Part shown: positions 45,955 through 53,003 of the stretch, in pieces
How positions within the stretch are numbered: the stretch's first letter is position 1
Layout: each line of letters starts with the position of its first letter
NCBI RefSeq assembly: GCF_000403455.2
Contig: NZ_KE159759.1
Span: 61,661-125,660, forward strand
Reading direction: 5' to 3'
Length of the DNA: 64,000 nt
Origin: Dorea sp. 5-2
GTDB taxonomy: Bacteria > Bacillota > Clostridia > Lachnospirales > Lachnospiraceae
The notes under the pieces: model-generated
What the model saw: the letters and a program-made list of their open reading frames with translations, nothing else
What the model was told of the DNA's origin: nothing
Database searches by the model: none
Program-made: the position numbers and the translations under genes

Positions 45955-46209
45955 TCAATAATGATATCTACAAGTAAATACTATCAAATTATTTCCTTCT
46001 GCCTGATAAACCAATCTATGTTCATCCGTTATCCTTCTACTCCACTTTCCGGCAAGATCATATTTCAGTGGTTCTGGTCTTCCTAATCCCTCAAATGGAT
46101 TTCTCTTTATATCCTTGATCAACTCATTGATTCTTTTGGTAATCTTTTTGTCCATCTTTTGCCAATAAAGAGAATCCTCCCAGGCATTTTCCGTGAAAGA
46201 TACATTCAT
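45955..46209 (-). CDS. yoeB: Toxin YoeB (ribosome-dependent mRNA interferase)
   Basis: 84 residues, the same length as E. coli YoeB. The catalytic residues known from E. coli YoeB are all at the same positions: Glu46 (GRPEPLKY), Arg65 (DEHRLVY), His83 and Tyr84 (CRYHY at the end). It cuts mRNA in the ribosomal A site. It starts 3 bases after the antitoxin gene, the standard arrangement. Confidence 0.94.
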   Translation of the reverse strand: MNVSFTENAWEDSLYWQKMDKKITKRINELIKDIKRNPFEGLGRPEPLKYDLAGKWSRRITDEHRLVYQAEGNNLIVFTCRYHY

Positions 46210-46212
46210 GAA

Positions 46213-46464
46213 CTAATCCTCCGCATCGAAATCTACGAGCTTCCCATCTTCAGCCTGCTTAATAGACTCTTTTAGCCACTCATAATTTGCTTTGCTCTCC
46301 CTTATATGAAGATTTTCCATCAAGTTATCATACTGTGCCTGAGACATCAATACAACATTTTCATCATTTTTTCTAGTAATTATCGCAATATCAGAGTCAT
46401 GTACAACCCGATCGCAAACTTCTTTAAAATTATTTCTCACATTAGAAAAATTTGTTGCTATCAT
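46213..46464 (-). CDS. yefM: Antitoxin YefM (Phd/YefM family)
   Basis: 83 residues: DNA-binding N-terminal half (NFSNVRNNFKEVCDRVVHDS, then AIITRKNDENVVLMSQAQYD) and a toxin-wrapping acidic C-terminus (WLKESIKQAEDGKLVDFDAE). It neutralises YoeB and represses the operon. The ATG follows AAAGGAG. The operator at 46521-46538 has the core spacing known for YefM sites. Confidence 0.94.
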   Translation of the reverse strand: MIATNFSNVRNNFKEVCDRVVHDSDIAIITRKNDENVVLMSQAQYDNLMENLHIRESKANYEWLKESIKQAEDGKLVDFDAED

Positions 46465-46486
46465 ATCATCACACTCCTTTAAATAT

Positions 46487-46538
46487 AGTATATTCCTTAT
46501 TTAGGATATCGTCAATATTTTGTACAATATTCTGTACT
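46487..46538 (-). promoter_or_regulatory. yefM-yoeB promoter and YefM operator
   Basis: On the minus strand TTGACG (46510-46515), 17 bases, TATACT (46487-46492). Just upstream of the -35 box are TGTACA (46521-46526) and a second GTAC core (46534-46537), with cores 12 bases apart. As I recall, the E. coli YefM operator also uses a TGTACA core with 12-base spacing between a long and a short palindrome. Confidence 0.75.
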
Positions 46539-46606
46539 ATCCAATCAAACGATGATTCAAAGTCTATATTACCTTTCCTATCATTAAAAAAGCATCTAGA
46601 TTTTTA

Positions 46607-46734
46607 TTCCCGCGAGCAACGAGCCAAGCGGGCATGCTCGCATGCACATTTGGCGACTGCCGCAAGGGTCAAATACCCCGCTGCTCTGCAGCGCTACAAA
46701 TTTGATGTCCCGTTGCTTGCAGCGGGGTCTTTGA
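46607..46734. repeat. GC-rich intergenic repeat with nested hairpins
   Basis: A GC-rich island in AT-rich flanks. ACCCCGCTGC (46675-46684) pairs with GCAGCGGGGT (46719-46728), extended outward by TCAAA (46669-46673) and TTTGA (46730-46734). A second structure to the left pairs GCGAGCA near 46613 with TGCTCGC near 46635. A short relative of the ACCCCGC/GCGGGGT stem occurs at 58242-58265. It contains no gene and resembles a dispersed palindromic element of REP or MITE type. Confidence 0.6.
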
Positions 46735-46774
46735 CTTCCAAATGCGTTCTACCGATCTAAATATCCGCACTATT

Positions 46775-47092
46775 CTATTTATCTCCAAAATGATATCGAC
46801 ACGCCAGAATATATATGTTATGATCTTTATTATCATCTTCCGCCTCAAGCAATTCGTGAACCGTATATTGCCCTCTTTCCAGCTATGCTTTACCTTTCAT
46901 CAGCCAATCATAATTTTCTTTATTACCCATAACATAAATATTTTCCATAAGATTATTGTATGATTCTTCTGATATCATGACTACGTTCTTATTATTTTTT
47001 CTTGTAACGATCATAGTTTCATAATCATCTGTTACTTTATCCATATACATTTTCATATTATCACGAAGATTTGTATAATTTACTGCTAACAT
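46775..47092 (-). pseudogene. Decayed second yefM-yoeB pair (antitoxin with amber stop, toxin reduced to its tail)
   Basis: From the ATG at 47092 (after AAGGTGA) the frame encodes a YefM-like antitoxin: LAVNYTNLRDNMKMYMDKV, MIVTRKNNKNVVMISEESYN, then YDWLMKGKA. A TAG at 46880-46882 interrupts it. In the same frame the next codons read LERGQYTVHELLEAEDD, the expected antitoxin C-terminus, so TAG probably replaced CAG. The frame then runs straight into NIYILACRYHFGDK and a stop at 46775, a match to the last residues of YoeB. Almost the whole toxin gene is thus deleted. A truncated 69-residue antitoxin could still be made and bind DNA. Confidence 0.8.
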
Positions 47093-47113
47093 ATAAATCA
47101 CCTTCAAATACAA

Positions 47114-47162
47114 GTACGCTTTTCTGTACCCATATTATGCCGTACAGGTTCCTGTACGGCAA
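47114..47162 (-). promoter_or_regulatory. Promoter and GTAC-type operators of the decayed yefM
   Basis: On the minus strand TTGCCG (47157-47162), 17 bases, CATAAT (47134-47139). The spacer is almost filled by a perfect palindrome with 11-base arms (47138-47161) whose arms contain GTACAGG and CCTGTAC. GTAC cores occur at 47114, 47126, 47142 and 47154, forming two pairs each 12 bases apart, the YefM operator geometry. Confidence 0.65.
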
Positions 47163-47275
47163 TACTTTGTTATATATTATATTTATTTTCACGACATAAA
47201 ATATTCGATTATTCTAATAAAAATGAGGAATAAACAGAAAATCAGGACTCTTAAATTTAATGCTGTAGAAAATAA
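47163..47275. other. AT-rich spacer with no gene
   Basis: An AT-rich stretch between the decayed antitoxin promoter and the tRNA terminator. I see no open frame with a ribosome binding site and no repeat. Confidence 0.5.
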
Positions 47276-47320
47276 AAAAAGTGCTGACTCCCTCTAAACA
47301 CAAGGTTTTCAGCACTTTTT
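47276..47320 (-). terminator. Rho-independent terminator of tRNA-Thr
   Basis: AAAAAGTGCTGA pairs with TCAGCACTTTTT over 12 base pairs with a 21-base loop, 6 bases after the tRNA 3' end. T tracts on both strands make it potentially bidirectional. Confidence 0.85.
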
Positions 47321-47325
47321 ACCCA

Positions 47326-47398
47326 AGCTGGAAATCGGACTTGAACCGACGACCCCTTCATTACGAGTGAAGTGCTCTACCGACTGAGCTATTCCAGC
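47326..47398 (-). tRNA. tRNA-Thr (anticodon CGT)
   Basis: A 73-base cloverleaf on the minus strand. The acceptor stem GCTGGAA pairs with TTCCAGC; the D arm contains TAGCTCAGTCGGTAGAGCA; the anticodon stem CTTCA/TGAAG holds the loop CTCGTAA with anticodon CGT (47363-47365); the T arm contains GGTTCAAGTCC. The discriminator base is T and CCA is not encoded. It reads ACG codons. Confidence 0.93.
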
Positions 47399-47430
47399 AT
47401 CTGGTGTTATCTCTAACAGCCACAAACAAT

Positions 47431-47458
47431 ATTATAACAAATTTTTCAATTTTTGCAA
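47431..47458 (-). promoter_or_regulatory. Promoter of tRNA-Thr
   Basis: On the minus strand TTGCAA (47453-47458), 16 bases, TATAAT (47431-47436), placing the start near 47424, about 26 bases before the mature tRNA 5' end. Confidence 0.7.
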
Positions 47459-47488
47459 GAACTTTTTTCAATATTATACAAATTCTTT

Positions 47489-48424
47489 TTATGATCCATC
47501 TGCTTTCCTCATATGCACCGTCATCTGCGGGTACGGGATCTCAATACCGTGTTCATCCAACGAAAGCTTAATGGTCTCCAACAGCCTCCACTTTGTCGTC
47601 CAGAAATCATCGCTCTTCACCCAGGCACGGACTCCCAGGAGCACCGCGCTGTCCGCCAGATCATCCACGAATACATTCATCGCCGCATCCTGCTTCACAC
47701 ACTCATCCTTTCTCAGGATATCAAAAAGCAGCTCTTTCGCCTTCTTAAGATCCGCATGGTAAGCGATCGAAATCTTCAAGTCCAGCTGCCGTTCGTCCTT
47801 CGCAGTCACGTTGGTCAGACTGCTGTTCGTCAGCATTCCGTTCGGGATCACGATCGTCTTATTGTCGACCGTGCTAAGCTTGGTATAAAAGATCTGGATC
47901 TCCTTTACCGTACCTTCGTTCTTATTCGTATCCTCGACGATATAATCCCCGACCTCGAATGGCTTTAAGAGCAAGATCAGGACGCCGCCCGCGAAATTCG
48001 ACAGGCTTCCCTGCAGCGCAAGGCCGATCGCAACACCGCCAGATGCGACCAGAGCCGCCACCGACGCCGTATCCACGCCGAATTTTGCCGCGATGCTGAA
48101 TATCAGCAAAGTGTACAGACCGACTTTCAGAAACGAATCAATGAATTGTTCCACTCCTTTGTCCGCGCCCGAACGTTCCAGCGAATGGCGCACCAGCCGC
48201 TGGATCCACCTTATCACGATCCTGCCAACAAAAAATACTGCCAATGCGATCAGCACCCGGATACCAAACGCCGCCAGCTTCGGAATGCTGTCCTGTATGA
48301 ACTGCGCCAGACGGTTGACCTCTTCCACCGTATTCTGCGTGACCTCCGCCACTTCGACTGCCGTCGTCGCCGCCACATCACTTACCTTCGGTACTACGTA
48401 ATTCCCCTCCATCGGTATTGCCAT
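47489..48424 (-). CDS. mscS: Small-conductance mechanosensitive channel (MscS family)
   Basis: 311 residues. Membrane helices at about 50-70 (IRVLIALAVFFVGRIVIRWI), 95-115 and 120-160; the pore-lining TM3 reads VAIGLALQGSLSNFAGGVLI followed by LLKPFEVGDYIVED. The cytosolic vestibule domain contains TVDNKTIVIPNGMLTNSSLT and IPYPQMTVHM at the end. It releases osmolytes on hypo-osmotic shock. A GTGATGTC stretch after AAGGA precedes the ATG. Confidence 0.92.
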   Translation of the reverse strand: MAIPMEGNYVVPKVSDVAATTAVEVAEVTQNTVEEVNRLAQFIQDSIPKLAAFGIRVLIALAVFFVGRIVIRWIQRLVRHSLERSGADKGVEQFIDSFLKVGLYTLLIFSIAAKFGVDTASVAALVASGGVAIGLALQGSLSNFAGGVLILLLKPFEVGDYIVEDTNKNEGTVKEIQIFYTKLSTVDNKTIVIPNGMLTNSSLTNVTAKDERQLDLKISIAYHADLKKAKELLFDILRKDECVKQDAAMNVFVDDLADSAVLLGVRAWVKSDDFWTTKWRLLETIKLSLDEHGIEIPYPQMTVHMRKADGS

Positions 48425-48484
48425 GACATCACTTCCTTTCTGGCTTGTGGACTCCCGGGATTCCCGGCGTCACACTGCATTACA

Positions 48485-49321
48485 CTAGCGCAGCGCAAGA
48501 AACGCGCTCAGGTTCCCCCGGTCTGTTCCGGTGCTTCTGTGTGAAAATAAGATATCCGGATTGCAATGCGTGCATACATTCGTAACCGCGATCCTCTCCC
48601 CGGCGATCCCTGCTTCCATAAGCACGGCGCGGTTCGCACGCCACAGATCGAGCTGATATTTTCCATTCTCCTTGCGGTAGAACAGTTCTTCCCATAGTTC
48701 TTTACGGAAGTTCTCCCGGAACTGTTCTATAACGTCCTCGCTTACTTCGTAACACTCCTGACAGATCGACGGCCCGATCGCCGCCACCACCTGGGACGGA
48801 TCGGTCCCGAACTTCTCCCTCATCCGCTCCACCGTGACTTTTCCCATCTTATGGACCGTTCCCTTCCATCCCGAATGGCTGAGCCCGATCGCACGGTGCA
48901 CAGGATCTACAAAAAACAGCGGGACACAGTCTGCATAAAAGGTTACCAGGCAGATCCCCGGCACATTCGTCACCAGTCCGTCCGTTTCCATGAACTGCTT
49001 CCCCCGGTCGCTTTCCTCCACCGCCGCCACATTCGTCGTATGGGTCTGAAACGTATAGGTAAAATCCTCCGCTTTCACCCCGATCGCCGCTGCGATCCTC
49101 CTCTTGTTTTCCTCCACGGCATCCGGATCGTCTCCCCTGGTCGTACTGATGTTCATCGTTGCACAGTGTCCCGTGCTGACTCCTCCAAGCCGGGTCGAAA
49201 ATCCATGCTTTACAATCCCCGTATTCTCAAGCATAGGATAAGAGAGATAAGGAACCCCCTTCACGATCTTCTCTTCCAATATATGCTCGTTATTCTTATA
49301 TCTTAACCCAAGACTCATCAT
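48485..49321 (-). CDS. pgeF: Peptidoglycan editing factor PgeF (YfiH/laccase-domain)
   Basis: 278 residues of the YfiH family. Metal or catalytic residues are visible in FQTHTTNVAAVEE, FYADCVPLFFVD (Cys) and IGLSHSGWKGTVHKMG (His). PgeF proteins remove mis-incorporated residues from peptidoglycan precursors and some act on purine nucleosides. The start at 49321 is 1 base beyond the preceding gene's stop, so they are translationally coupled. It closes the rplS-lepB-rnhB cluster. Confidence 0.9.
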   Translation of the reverse strand: MMSLGLRYKNNEHILEEKIVKGVPYLSYPMLENTGIVKHGFSTRLGGVSTGHCATMNISTTRGDDPDAVEENKRRIAAAIGVKAEDFTYTFQTHTTNVAAVEESDRGKQFMETDGLVTNVPGICLVTFYADCVPLFFVDPVHRAIGLSHSGWKGTVHKMGKVTVERMREKFGTDPSQVVAAIGPSICQECYEVSEDVIEQFRENFRKELWEELFYRKENGKYQLDLWRANRAVLMEAGIAGERIAVTNVCTHCNPDILFSHRSTGTDRGNLSAFLALR

Positions 49322-49322
49322 C

Positions 49323-49682
49323 TTATCCCCCTATGTAATCAAATGCATTCCGGTATACGGTCACCGCGTCCCCCTCAAAGCTTACAACGTCAAAACGGCA
49401 CGGAACATCCGTCATCCCGCGGCATGCCATGTAATATAAGGCGCATCTTGAGATGACCTGCTGCTTCTTTCTGCCTACCGCTTCAGCGGGATATCCGCTC
49501 TTTAAGCAAGACCTGTACTTTACTTCACAGAAGACCAGATATTCTCCGTCTCTTGCAATAATGTCGATCTCGCCCGATCTGCAGCGGTAATTATATTCTA
49601 AGATCTCATATCCCTGACTCTCCAGATACGCTCCTGCTTTTTGTTCATATATCGCACCCGTCCTGCGCTGATTCTTCCCCAT
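49323..49682 (-). CDS. YraN family endonuclease-like protein (UPF0102)
   Basis: 119 residues of the restriction-endonuclease-like fold. Motifs: GAIYEQKAGAYLESQGYEIL, the active-site-like RSGEIDIIARDGEYLVFCEV with E, D and ExK, then KYRS. The ATG at 49682 is preferred over a GTG two codons earlier that overlaps the AAGG site. It sits between rnhB and pgeF, the usual Firmicute order. Biochemical role uncertain, perhaps Holliday-junction or nuclease related. Confidence 0.88.
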   Translation of the reverse strand: MGKNQRRTGAIYEQKAGAYLESQGYEILEYNYRCRSGEIDIIARDGEYLVFCEVKYRSCLKSGYPAEAVGRKKQQVISRCALYYMACRGMTDVPCRFDVVSFEGDAVTVYRNAFDYIGG

Positions 49683-49692
49683 ATGCACCTTC

Positions 49693-50352
49693 TCATACGA
49701 ACTTCCTGATAAATGTCGCCCTATGGATCGGAGACGCTCCCAATTCTCTTAATCCTTCGATATGTTTCTTCGTTCCATACCCTTTATTGGATGCAAGATC
49801 ATACCCTGGGATCACGGCGTCATATTCCACCATCAGCCGGTCTCTGGTGACCTTGGCTATAATACTCGCCGCCGCTATGGACACACTCTTTTCATCGCCC
49901 TTGATGATCGGCACCTGCGGGATCGTGATCCCGGGAATGGTAACCGCGTCGTTGAGCAGCAGATCCGGACGTACGCCAAGATCCTCGACCGCCATCCGCA
50001 TCGCCTCATAAGTCGCCTGCAGAATATTGATCTCGTCAATCCTTGCCGGGCTTACGATCCCGATCCCTGTCGCAGCCGCCTTTTCCATGATCTCGTCATA
50101 CAAGGCTTCTCTTTTCTTCTCAGACAGCTTCTTCGAGTCATTCAGATAGAGGATCTCCGTATCCGGCTTAAGGATCACCGCGCCCGCCACGACCGGGCCT
50201 GCAAGGGGGCCTCTGCCCACTTCGTCTATCCCGCAGATCGATCCGCACGCGGCGTACTCTTTCTCGTAAGCACGCATCTTATCAAGCCGCTCCAGCTCTT
50301 TCTCCCTCTTCTCCTGCTGTCTGCGAAGCCGCTCTTCTTCTCGCCTATTCAT
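49693..50352 (-). CDS. rnhB: Ribonuclease HII
   Basis: 219 residues with a Lys/Glu/Arg-rich N-terminal extension. Catalytic residues: Asp43-Glu44 in CGIDEVGRGPLAGPVVAGAV, Asp in LLLNDAVTI, and Asp in AKVTRDRLMVEYD. It removes RNA primers and single ribonucleotides from DNA. Its start overlaps the lepB stop by 8 bases. Confidence 0.94.
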   Translation of the reverse strand: MNRREEERLRRQQEKREKELERLDKMRAYEKEYAACGSICGIDEVGRGPLAGPVVAGAVILKPDTEILYLNDSKKLSEKKREALYDEIMEKAAATGIGIVSPARIDEINILQATYEAMRMAVEDLGVRPDLLLNDAVTIPGITIPQVPIIKGDEKSVSIAAASIIAKVTRDRLMVEYDAVIPGYDLASNKGYGTKKHIEGLRELGASPIHRATFIRKFV

Positions 50353-50908
50353 GCCTGATGACTCCCATCTTCTGAAATGGATAGATCCTCACCCATGCCC
50401 TTCCGATCAGATCTTCCCTATTAAGGACGCCCACACTTGGATCGCGGCTGTCCGAACTATGATTCCTGTTGTCTCCCAACACGAAATACTCATCCTCTCC
50501 AAGCAAGATCGGTTCCGCCGCCATGTCCGCCGACTGCATCACCTCCGCGCCGTAGATATCACTCTCCAGAAGCTCCCCGTCGATATAGACATATCCGTCG
50601 ATCACCTGCACCGTCTCACCTGGAAGACCGATGATCCGCTTGATATAATACGTATTCTCCTCATGCTTATAGGGGAACACAATGATATCAAAACGCTTCG
50701 GCTCTTTAAAACGGTACGACAGTTTATCTACGATCAGGTTGTCTCCGTCGCTTAGCGTCGTCTCCATAGAAGAACCGCTGACCCGGGTCCTCTGCCCCAC
50801 AAAAGTGATGATCAGGTAAGTAAGCCCGATAATGATCAGTATATATACGATCCATCCTCCCAGTTCTCTCAGGATGCCTCCTTCTCTTTGTCCGTCTCTG
50901 TCTGCCAT
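50345..50908 (-). CDS. lepB: Signal peptidase I (first copy)
   Basis: 187 residues with one N-terminal membrane helix (WIVYILIIIGLTYLIITFVG, about 20-39). The catalytic Ser is in RVSGSSMETTLSDGD and the Lys in TYYIKRIIGLPGETVQ; the box GDNRNHSSDSRDPSVG follows. It cleaves signal peptides at the outer membrane face. The ATG at 50908 has AGGGAG nine bases upstream, and a GTG two codons earlier is rejected. It is downstream of rbgA and overlaps rnhB. Confidence 0.92.
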   Translation of the reverse strand: MADRDGQREGGILRELGGWIVYILIIIGLTYLIITFVGQRTRVSGSSMETTLSDGDNLIVDKLSYRFKEPKRFDIIVFPYKHEENTYYIKRIIGLPGETVQVIDGYVYIDGELLESDIYGAEVMQSADMAAEPILLGEDEYFVLGDNRNHSSDSRDPSVGVLNREDLIGRAWVRIYPFQKMGVIRHE

Positions 50909-50986
50909 TCCCACTGTCTCCCTTTCTTTCTCCTATACTCCCGGGACTTCACAAGCACTGTAAAGGAATCCGGCACATCAATTCTA

Positions 50987-51835
50987 TCATATTTCCCGGG
51001 GATATTCCAGCGTAATCCTCCCCATCCTCCCATTGCGGAAATCATCCAGCATGAGAAACGCCGCCTTCTTGGTATCCGGTTCATTTCCGCGCAGCAGACA
51101 ATGCCTGCTCTCGGCGATCCTTCCAAGCATGACGTAAGGATCTGCGTCAGTTGTGATCTGATACTTCTCTTCCAGCACCCCCGGATAATCCTGCGCCAGT
51201 TGTCTGATCAGCTCTGCCGCCAGTTCTTCCGTATGCAGCAGCTCATCTTTGATGGAACCGATAAATGCCAGCATCATCCCTACCTTCTGGTCTTCGAATT
51301 TCGGCCACAGGATCCCCGGCGTATCCAAAAGCTCCACCTGCCTGTTAAGGCGTATCCACTGCTTCCCCTTCGTAACTCCCGGCTTGTTCCCGGTCTTGGC
51401 ACATGCCTTTCCGGCAAGAGAATTGATAAACGTGGACTTTCCCACATTCGGGATCCCTACCACCATAGCGCGGACCGGACGGTTCAGTATCCCTCTCTTG
51501 CGGTCTCTTTCGATCTTCTCCTTACATGCCTCTTTTATCACTTCCTGCACCGGCTTCATGGTTCCGTTTTTCCTGGAATTCACATTAACCGCCAGATACC
51601 CCTTTTTCTTATAATATTCCGCCCAGGCGCTGTTCCATTCCTCTTTTGCAAGATCTGCCTTATTCAGCAAGATGATCCTTGACTTATTCTTTCCCAACTC
51701 ATCTATGTCCGGATTCCGGCTGCTTTCCGGAATCCTCGCATCCGCAAGCTCGATGATAAGATCCACCAGCTTTATATTCTCCTGCATCATACGCTTAGCC
51801 TTCGTCATATGACCCGGATACCATTGAAAATGCAT
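50987..51835 (-). CDS. rbgA: Ribosome biogenesis GTPase YlqF/RbgA
   Basis: 282 residues with circularly permuted GTPase motifs: G4 ILLNKADLAKEE comes before G1 VVGIPNVGKSTFINSLAG and G3 LLDTPGILWPKF. An ANTAR-like C-terminal part follows. RbgA is needed for late assembly of the 50S subunit in Firmicutes. Its place between two signal peptidase genes and after rplS follows the conserved cluster. Confidence 0.94.
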   Translation of the reverse strand: MHFQWYPGHMTKAKRMMQENIKLVDLIIELADARIPESSRNPDIDELGKNKSRIILLNKADLAKEEWNSAWAEYYKKKGYLAVNVNSRKNGTMKPVQEVIKEACKEKIERDRKRGILNRPVRAMVVGIPNVGKSTFINSLAGKACAKTGNKPGVTKGKQWIRLNRQVELLDTPGILWPKFEDQKVGMMLAFIGSIKDELLHTEELAAELIRQLAQDYPGVLEEKYQITTDADPYVMLGRIAESRHCLLRGNEPDTKKAAFLMLDDFRNGRMGRITLEYPREI

Positions 51836-51850
51836 TCTCGTCTACACTCC

Positions 51851-52456
51851 TTACTTGATCAATCCAAAATCTTTCCTTGGGGAAATGACAAACCATGCCT
51901 TCCCGTAGATATACTCCCGCTTCACATTTCCCACATCCGCGTTCCGGCTGTCCTCGCTGTTCGCCCGGTTATCTCCCAGAACAAAAAATTCATCCCCCGC
52001 AAGCTGTATCTTCTCGTCCACGATCCCCACGTCGTCGATATCGGTCGTCTTGTATTCTTCCTCTAATTTCTTGCCGTTGATATAGACCCTGTTCTCCATG
52101 ATCTCGACACTCTCTCCCGGAAGCCCGATGATCCGCTTCGTATAATAGTGATCATTCTCATTCCCTTTCGGCTTAAATACAATGATATCTCCCCGCTTCG
52201 GCGTCGTTGCGTTGTATATGATCCGGTTCACAAGGACGACGTCCCCGTTACGCAGCAGCGGCTTCATGGAATCCCCCACGGTACTGACCTGCTGACCGAA
52301 ATACCAGACACTTACAAATGCCAGGAGACATACCACTCCTATCTTAAATATCCACAAACCGATCGTCTTCAGAAGTTTCAGGTTCACATGCATATGAAAT
52401 TCAAACTTCCGCTTTCTGGATTTTCTGAATATACGTTTTTTTCGTCTGCGTGCCAT
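51851..52456 (-). CDS. lepB: Signal peptidase I (second copy)
   Basis: 201 residues. A very basic N-terminus (MARRRKKRIFRKSRKRKFEF) precedes a membrane helix (LWIFKIGVVCLLAFVSVWYF, about 34-53). Catalytic Ser in TVGDSMKPLLRNGD, Lys in YYTKRIIGLPGESVE, then GDNRANSEDSRNADVG. It shares the overall plan of the copy at 50345 but with a longer basic head, suggesting duplication with different substrates or regulation. Confidence 0.92.
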   Translation of the reverse strand: MARRRKKRIFRKSRKRKFEFHMHVNLKLLKTIGLWIFKIGVVCLLAFVSVWYFGQQVSTVGDSMKPLLRNGDVVLVNRIIYNATTPKRGDIIVFKPKGNENDHYYTKRIIGLPGESVEIMENRVYINGKKLEEEYKTTDIDDVGIVDEKIQLAGDEFFVLGDNRANSEDSRNADVGNVKREYIYGKAWFVISPRKDFGLIK

Positions 52457-52518
52457 ATATTCCCCTTGTAACAGAAAAAGGGCAGTTACACTATGTACTT
52501 GCCCCTTCTGACTTGCTC

Positions 52519-52866
52519 TTATTTTACTAACTCTTTTACTTTTGCCCTCTTACCTACGCGGTCTCTTAAGTAGTACAGTTTCGCTCTTCTTACTTTACCT
52601 CTCCTTACTACTTCAACCTTCTCAACATTCGGTGAGTGCAGCGGCCATGTCTTCTCAACACCGATCCCGTTCGAATTCTTCCTTACCGTAAAGGTAACTC
52701 TTGATCCGCCGCCCTGTTTCTTAAGGACAGTTCCCTCAAAGATCTGGATCCTCTCACGGTTTCCTTCCTTGATCTTGCCGTATACCTTTACGGTATCTCC
52801 AACATGGAATTCCGGCACGGCTTCTTTCAGCTGCTCTGCTTCAATATTCTTAATAATATCATTCAT
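52519..52866 (-). CDS. rplS: 50S ribosomal protein L19
   Basis: 115 residues: [60 protein letters not shown] and a basic C-terminus. The ATG at 52866 follows AAGGAGG with ideal spacing; 19 in-frame codons upstream lie in the leader and are not translated. It is the first gene of the conserved cluster. Confidence 0.96.
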   Translation of the reverse strand: MNDIIKNIEAEQLKEAVPEFHVGDTVKVYGKIKEGNRERIQIFEGTVLKKQGGGSRVTFTVRKNSNGIGVEKTWPLHSPNVEKVEVVRRGKVRRAKLYYLRDRVGKRAKVKELVK

Positions 52867-52965
52867 CACGTGTGACCTCCTTATTATTCGGATGTTCTTA
52901 ATACGTCTGTACCAGAGGACCATCTCTTCTCTTCACAACGTACTATAGTTTATCACATCCCCGGC
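52867..52965 (-). promoter_or_regulatory. Candidate promoter and L19 leader of rplS
   Basis: A weak sigma-A-like pair, TTGTTA then 17 bases then TAAACT (minus strand, around 52940-52970), precedes a leader of about 75 bases. The leader can pair TACGT with ACGTA around AGAG/CTCT and GATG/CATC stems. Firmicutes have a described L19 leader in this position that mediates autoregulation; I matched it only by position and pairing potential. Confidence 0.4.
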
Positions 52966-53003
52966 AAAATAACAAGGACTTTTGAAAATTTTTTTAACCA
53001 TGT

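Noticed and set aside
46452..46760. 102-codon plus-strand open frame across the GC-rich repeat
   Set aside because: It crosses the yefM promoter and the palindromic repeat and has no ribosome binding site.
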